A stretch of 64,000 nt of DNA from Negativicutes bacterium (lineage in GTDB: Bacteria; Bacillota_C; Negativicutes; Sporomusales_B; JARLHX01). The notes beneath the pieces were generated by a model. That model was given only the letters and a program-made list of their open reading frames with translations. It was not told the DNA's origin and made no database searches. Position numbers and translations under genes: made by a program. Below, in pieces: positions 59,826 to 64,000 of the stretch (its first letter is position 1; every line of letters starts with the position of its first letter). The stretch covers positions 122,343 through 186,342 of the forward strand of contig JARLHX010000387.1 in the NCBI GenBank assembly GCA_031292035.1, given 5' to 3'.

Positions 59826-60833
59826 ATGGCGTCAATTTCCTTGTATCCATACGGCTATAAACTAAGCTTTTTAGGAAAGAAGGAGGTTCACGAAGAACGA
59901 GCGGCGGTTGTCCGGTTGATTTATCAAAAATATATTGAGGGCATGAATCGGTATGCAATCACCTGGTACCTGATCAACCATAAGATACTGCGCCCGAGAG
60001 GCGACGCCTGTGATTGGCATTACTCGATGGTGAATAAAATTCTGCAAGATGAAAGATATATTGGAACCGAAAAATATCCGCCAATACTTACGCAAGAAAC
60101 CTTCGAGGCCGCTCAAGAGGTGCGACGAACCGAAAAGGAAAAGGCCGTCGCTAAACGGCATGGAAGCTGCAATAGCAAAAGGAAATATCCGTTCTCTTTA
60201 TTTATAAAATGTGGAAGTTGCGGCCGCAGCTATGTTAGAGGAATCCAAGGTTTCGACCGAACGACAAAAAAAGCTTCTTGGCGCTGTAAAAACAATCAGC
60301 TGAAAAATGACGGTAAATGCAAGGCAAGTGGCAATATATATGAGGAGATACTCGAAGTGGTTTGCGTTGACGGCTATAACAAGGCCCGAATCGATTTCTT
60401 AAGCGGGAGGTTTGCCGCTCATGCGAAATCCTGCCTGTTGTCAAACGATAGTGACCCAGTCACTGTGTTGATTCAGGAAACTATTGACCAGATGAAAGCG
60501 GCTGATGAGGAAAGGCTTCACAAATTGCAAATCGATTTAAACATACTGATAAATAAACGGACAACTGCGGAGTGGGAGGCTACGCCTCTGGACTTATCCG
60601 ACTTTGAAACAGAGAAAATAAAAATCCATTTTACCAAGAATCCTGGGCAAATGACTAAGTTGGACATTGAACAATTCAAAGAAGTCTTTGCCAATATTAT
60701 TGCTCTTGAGCCGGGCAAGCTCAAGTTGGTTCTTAAGAACGGGAGCGACATGTATCAAGAATATAAACCGATGAAAGGGCAAGTAAACAATGCGAAAAAA
60801 TATAGAGATTATACCTGCAAAGCAGATAAATGA
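59826..60833 (+). CDS. Recombinase-like protein lacking catalytic domain
   Basis: A 335-aa protein with recombinase domain (YGYKLSFLGKKEVHEERAAV), zinc ribbon (IKCGSCGRSYVRG ... CKNNQ) and coiled coil, but no N-terminal resolvase domain and no nucleophilic serine. Length and order match non-catalytic partners in three-recombinase clusters. Overlaps the next gene by 44 bases. Confidence 0.85.
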   Translation: MASISLYPYGYKLSFLGKKEVHEERAAVVRLIYQKYIEGMNRYAITWYLINHKILRPRGDACDWHYSMVNKILQDERYIGTEKYPPILTQETFEAAQEVRRTEKEKAVAKRHGSCNSKRKYPFSLFIKCGSCGRSYVRGIQGFDRTTKKASWRCKNNQLKNDGKCKASGNIYEEILEVVCVDGYNKARIDFLSGRFAAHAKSCLLSNDSDPVTVLIQETIDQMKAADEERLHKLQIDLNILINKRTTAEWEATPLDLSDFETEKIKIHFTKNPGQMTKLDIEQFKEVFANIIALEPGKLKLVLKNGSDMYQEYKPMKGQVNNAKKYRDYTCKADK

Positions 60834-62397
60834 ACTCAAGGGTCTTGAAGCGACTGCGAAAACGCGAGTATGTGCCTATTGCCGGGTTTCAACGGATAAC
60901 GAAGACCAACTTAGTTCGCTGGAGGCGCAGATTTCCTACTACTCGAATTTAATTTCAAATAACACCAAGTGGAATTTTGTGGGTATTTATACTGATGAAG
61001 GTATAAGCGGAACAAATACAAAAAATCGTTTGGAATTCAATAGGATGATAGATGATTGTATGGCTGGCAAGATTGATATAGTAATGACAAAATCAATAAG
61101 TCGGTTTGCCAGAAATACAGTCGATTGCTTAAAATATGTGCGGCAATTAAAAGAGAAGAATATAGCCATTATTTTTGAAAAGGAAAATATCAATACCTTG
61201 GATGGAAGAGGAGATTTCCTGATAACCTTGTTAAGCTCACTCGCGCAAGAAGAATCTTCCGGCCTCAGCCGTTCAACCCGTATTGGCATAGTGTATCGGT
61301 TTCAGGAGGGGAAAATACGCGTCAATCACACTTGGTTTCTGGGGTACACCAAGGACGCAAATGGCGATTTGGTGATCGTGCCTGAGCAAGCTGAAATAGT
61401 AAAACGGATATTCAGGGAGTTTCTTTTGGGGAAAAGCGCGTATTCCATTATAAAAGGGCTTCAAAGGGACGGGATAAAAAACGGTGCAGGCAATATAAAG
61501 TGGTGGGATAGTAACATCTATCAGATTCTCAAGAATGAAAAACACATGGGCGATGCCCTGCTGCAAAAATCCTATACAATTGACTTCCTTACTAAAAAGC
61601 GGGTGCGAAACGATGGATATGTTCCTAAATATTATGTTGAAAATAGCCATGAGGGAATCGTCTCCAAGGAGGAGTTCGCCGCAGTCCAGGTCGAGCTTGC
61701 GAGAAGAACCAGCCTGCGAGGCTATTCGAAAACCGGAAAGAGCGAATACTCCAGCAAGCTTCCTTTCTCGGGCAAATTATACTGTAGTAATTGCGGAGCC
61801 AAATTTAACCGGAACATGTGGGGCACTGGCAAATATAAAAAGCCGGTATGGATATGTGTCAACCATAAAATGAATGGGGAAAAAGCTTGCCCACAGAAGG
61901 CCGTCATGGAGTGGGACCTTGAGCGGGCCTTTGTAAAGGCTATAAACCAGGTTATCGGCGGTAAGGAAACCTTCATGGAAAGGCTCTTCGAGAATATTTA
62001 CAAGGGGCTTGCTATGGTTGAGCACGAATTCACCCAGGAGCAAATAGGCGAACATTTGGCTAAGCTACAGCAGGAGCTGATGAGCCTTGTGCGGCTAAAT
62101 GCTAAGACAGGCCTTGACACCCGCGAGTATGATAACGAATATGGCCAACTGGCCGCAGAAATTGAGCGGTTTCGAGCACTGCGACAAACTCTGCTTGATG
62201 ATGAGGCCCAGAAAGTCATAAGAATTCAGAGGATTGATGATTTAAGAGACTTCTTGCAAAGCCAAACTTCCCCGCTAGAGTATTTTAACGAAGACCTTTT
62301 TCGAAGGCTGATTGAGAAGGTCAGCGTGAAGTCACTGGTTGAAGCGACCTTTGTATTCAAGACCGGCGTTGAGGTTAGGGAGGTATTAGGTGGATAG
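60790..62397 (+). CDS. Large serine recombinase 3
   Basis: A 535-aa serine recombinase with CAYCRVST (Ser34), GISGTNTKNRLEF, SISRFARNTVD, zinc ribbon (YCSNCGAKFNRN) and coiled coil. Same organisation as recombinase 1; both have all catalytic residues I can check (Ser and Arg). Confidence 0.9.
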   Translation: MRKNIEIIPAKQINELKGLEATAKTRVCAYCRVSTDNEDQLSSLEAQISYYSNLISNNTKWNFVGIYTDEGISGTNTKNRLEFNRMIDDCMAGKIDIVMTKSISRFARNTVDCLKYVRQLKEKNIAIIFEKENINTLDGRGDFLITLLSSLAQEESSGLSRSTRIGIVYRFQEGKIRVNHTWFLGYTKDANGDLVIVPEQAEIVKRIFREFLLGKSAYSIIKGLQRDGIKNGAGNIKWWDSNIYQILKNEKHMGDALLQKSYTIDFLTKKRVRNDGYVPKYYVENSHEGIVSKEEFAAVQVELARRTSLRGYSKTGKSEYSSKLPFSGKLYCSNCGAKFNRNMWGTGKYKKPVWICVNHKMNGEKACPQKAVMEWDLERAFVKAINQVIGGKETFMERLFENIYKGLAMVEHEFTQEQIGEHLAKLQQELMSLVRLNAKTGLDTREYDNEYGQLAAEIERFRALRQTLLDDEAQKVIRIQRIDDLRDFLQSQTSPLEYFNEDLFRRLIEKVSVKSLVEATFVFKTGVEVREVLGG

Positions 62398-62488
62398 AAA
62401 TCCAAAAGCCGGAGACCTGATAGGGGAAACGGTGAAAGACAAAGACACGGAGCTGCTCAGCGACAGAGTGAGCGTCGGAGTAAACTGA
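62390..62488 (+). CDS. Small ORF after recombinase 3, 32 aa
   Basis: GTG start overlapping the recombinase stop, GGGAGG about ten bases ahead. Charged (ETVKDKDTELLSDRV). Could be the residue of a longer gene. Confidence 0.3.
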   Translation: MDRNPKAGDLIGETVKDKDTELLSDRVSVGVN

Positions 62489-62499
62489 CAGGAAAGGAG

Positions 62500-63096
62500 A
62501 AAGACTCACGGCGAGTGTACGAATAAGTATCCTCTCTCGGCAAAATATTCTATAGCAATTGCGGAGCGATGTTTAAGCGAAAAAGCTGGGGAACGGGGGC
62601 AGCGAAAGAAGTATGTTTGGATTTGCCGGGAAAGGTTTGATAAAGTCTCTAAGGGTTGCAAGATGGATGCGGTGGGCGAGGAAAAGATCAAGGAGGCATT
62701 CGTGCGGGTCTCTAACCAGGTGATTAAAGATAGAGATATTTTTATTAAACGCATGACGGAGAACATCGAGCAGGTTTATCTTAAGAAAGCCAGCGTGGTT
62801 GATGCGGAGCCATTGACACACAACTGGGAGAATTACGCAAGGAGATGTCCTCGATAGTCAAGCTAAACTTGACGGCGGGGGTTAATACAGAAATTTATGG
62901 CGAGGAATATAACCGGATAAATGGCGAGATGGAGGAACTTAGGGGCAAGCGGACGGTTGTTACGCAGGCTGAAATTGGGAGGCGGGAAACGCTCGAACGG
63001 GTGTAGAAGGTTGACAAGCTGCTGCTGGGAAAGGACGCTGTGCAGGAATTCGACGAGTGGTTATTCGGGATGCTGGTCGAGCGGATCAAGGTATGA
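62500..63096 (+). pseudogene. Decayed serine recombinase 3' end
   Basis: Fragments recall the zinc-ribbon and coiled-coil part of recombinase 3 (GVKYSIAIA-like KYSIAIAERCLSEK, KYVWICRE, MDAVGEEKIKEAFVRVSNQV, then EEYNRINGEMEELRGKR), with frameshifts and an internal stop near 63003. A remnant of an older element. Confidence 0.6.
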
Positions 63097-63417
63097 ACCT
63101 ATATCGACATCGATTAAGAGGTATTGTCGGTTGCGACTAGAAGTTAACAACGAACATCAGTATTGAACATGTCACCCTAGGCATGATATCGAGGGGTAGT
63201 TGCCTGTAGATAAATAAACGCTCGGGGTCGCTGCTGAATCACACTAATATTTTTAAATTATCTATTTTGCTTTGACAACTACTCGCCCGGAGTAGCTTGT
63301 TTTTTTTGTGGCGGAAATCCACATAGATGTTCATGACTACCAGGCGCCATTGGTTTTTTTAAGTCAGAACTATAATGCTGAATGAAAAAATGCAGAAAAT
63401 TATGAGGGGGCTCTATT
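63097..63417. other. Intergenic region, host side
   Basis: AT-rich, no confident gene. The right prophage junction must lie between about 62.4 and 63.4 kb but cannot be fixed by eye. Confidence 0.4.
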
Positions 63418-63480
63418 ATGAAAAGATTTCACTTGTGGAGTGAATTGCTAATCTGTTCCAGGCAGAATCAAAGTGGCTGA
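63418..63480 (+). CDS. Very short ORF, 20 aa
   Basis: ATG after ATGAGGGGG. Basic/aromatic. Possibly a leader or fragment. Confidence 0.25.
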   Translation: MKRFHLWSELLICSRQNQSG

Positions 63481-63481
63481 G

Positions 63482-63607
63482 ATGAACAGTGTTCTAGAAA
63501 GGTCGTTGTTGCGTTACCAAAATCGAATTATAACGTTTGAAGAGATAGAATTGTACGGTGCGCCTGAAAACAGATCTGCACCCTATAGGCTCAAATTTGG
63601 GAGGTAG
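63482..63607 (+). CDS. Short ORF before the serpin gene, 41 aa
   Basis: Runs into the serpin ribosome binding site. It has no strong start signal (VLERSLLRYQNRIITFEEIEL). Weak evidence. Confidence 0.25.
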   Translation: MNSVLERSLLRYQNRIITFEEIELYGAPENRSAPYRLKFGR

Positions 63608-63613
63608 ATGACG

Positions 63614-64000
63614 ATGGGACGTAAGGTGACTGCAGGGTTATTGATCGGGGCATTGTTCTTGGCACAACTTATCATTGGCGGTTTTTCCCATGTAACCGCC
63701 GCCGCGACGGTGAAGGACAATCAGAATTTACAGGCAGTCGTGACTGGGAACTCTGAGTTTGCCATGGAATTATACAAAAAGATCAGCAATTCCGGACCAA
63801 ACAACAATATATTCTTTTCACCGTTCAGCATTTCCACGGCACTGTCCATGACGTACGCCGGCGCCAGGGGTAATACGGCGCAGCAGATGGCCGATACAAT
63901 GCATTTCCGTCTTTCGCAAACCGACCTGCACCCGGCCTTTGGCGCCTTGTCAGCTGCGTTGAAGACCGATAACCAGGGCTACCGCCTGGAGGTCGCCAAT
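63614..64000 (+). CDS. Secreted serpin (3'-truncated by window)
   Basis: First 129 codons. The ATG at 63614 follows GGGAGG at nine bases. A signal peptide (GLLIGALFLAQLIIGGFSHVTAAA-type, hydrophobic core then Ala cleavage) precedes serpin motifs: NIFFSPFSISTALSMTYAGA and GNTAQQMADTM. Serpins inhibit serine or cysteine proteases. The gene continues past the window end. Host gene. Confidence 0.9.
   Translation, partial: MGRKVTAGLLIGALFLAQLIIGGFSHVTAAATVKDNQNLQAVVTGNSEFAMELYKKISNSGPNNNIFFSPFSISTALSMTYAGARGNTAQQMADTMHFRLSQTDLHPAFGALSAALKTDNQGYRLEVAN

Noticed and set aside
1..64000. CRISPR arrays and intact tRNA or rRNA genes
   Set aside because: I saw no regularly spaced repeats and no intact cloverleaf; only a doubtful tRNA-like relic near 3.5 kb.

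Overview
This window is mostly one large prophage (about 4.0 to 62.4 kb) in a Gram-positive-type genome. Strong GGAGG-type ribosome binding sites, many TTG/GTG starts, a CBO0543-type membrane protein, a Spo0E-like ORF and a secreted bacterial serpin suggest a spore-forming Firmicute. The phage gene set made me think of Negativicutes (Sporomusaceae-like), but that placement is inference from gene content only.

Left flank (1-4.0 kb): a GIY-YIG/helicase restriction-type protein, then non-coding sequence with a perfect hairpin and a possible tRNA relic. Immunity and early region (4.0-9.5 kb): an ImmR-like repressor and ImmA-like protease flanked by two matching operators, then a Com-like zinc ribbon, a sigma-like factor, small regulators, a DUF2800 nuclease, a dATP/dGTP diphosphohydrolase-like protein and a DUF2815 ssDNA-binding protein. 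Replication (9.5-18.8 kb): YopX, family A DNA polymerase, a MazG-like protein, VapE primase/helicase, VRR-NUC nuclease, SNF2 helicase and a late-regulator-like protein. Accessory stretch (18.8-28.2 kb): a Phd/ParE module, a ParB-methyltransferase fusion, a recombinase-in-trio (RIT) element whose 90-bp inverted repeats encode the end of the methyltransferase, a virulence-related protein, an antisense Spo0E-like ORF, and a Y-family polymerase with LexA-like boxes.

Packaging and head (28.3-37.3 kb): P27 small and large terminase, a cluster of DnaA-box-like 9-mers, HNH, HK97 portal, protease and capsid, and connectors. A CBO0543-like cargo gene is inserted after the capsid gene. Tail (37.3-54.2 kb): tail tube, an antisense AbrB/RelE module, tail chaperones linked by a -1 frameshift site, a frameshifted tape measure, lambda-type M/L/K/J tip proteins, an MFS transporter, a fibre with about 13 W/E repeats, a Hint-domain fibre, an unknown protein and a radical SAM/SPASM enzyme. 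Lysis (54.2-56.5 kb): XhlA-like protein, holin-like protein and GH25 endolysin. The right end holds a Fic gene between two palindromic operators, a frameshifted SHOCT-like gene, three serine recombinases (the middle one without a catalytic domain) and recombinase debris. Host sequence resumes with a signal-peptide serpin cut by the window edge.

The most unusual points are the RIT element that acts as a gene-end patch (21.5-25.0 kb), the fibre/Hint/radical-SAM tail-tip cluster with an embedded transporter (48-54.2 kb), the DnaA-box cluster at 30.4 kb, and the self-regulated Fic gene. Overlapping genes and stop-start couplings run through the phage operons. All assignments are by eye; no database search was run.
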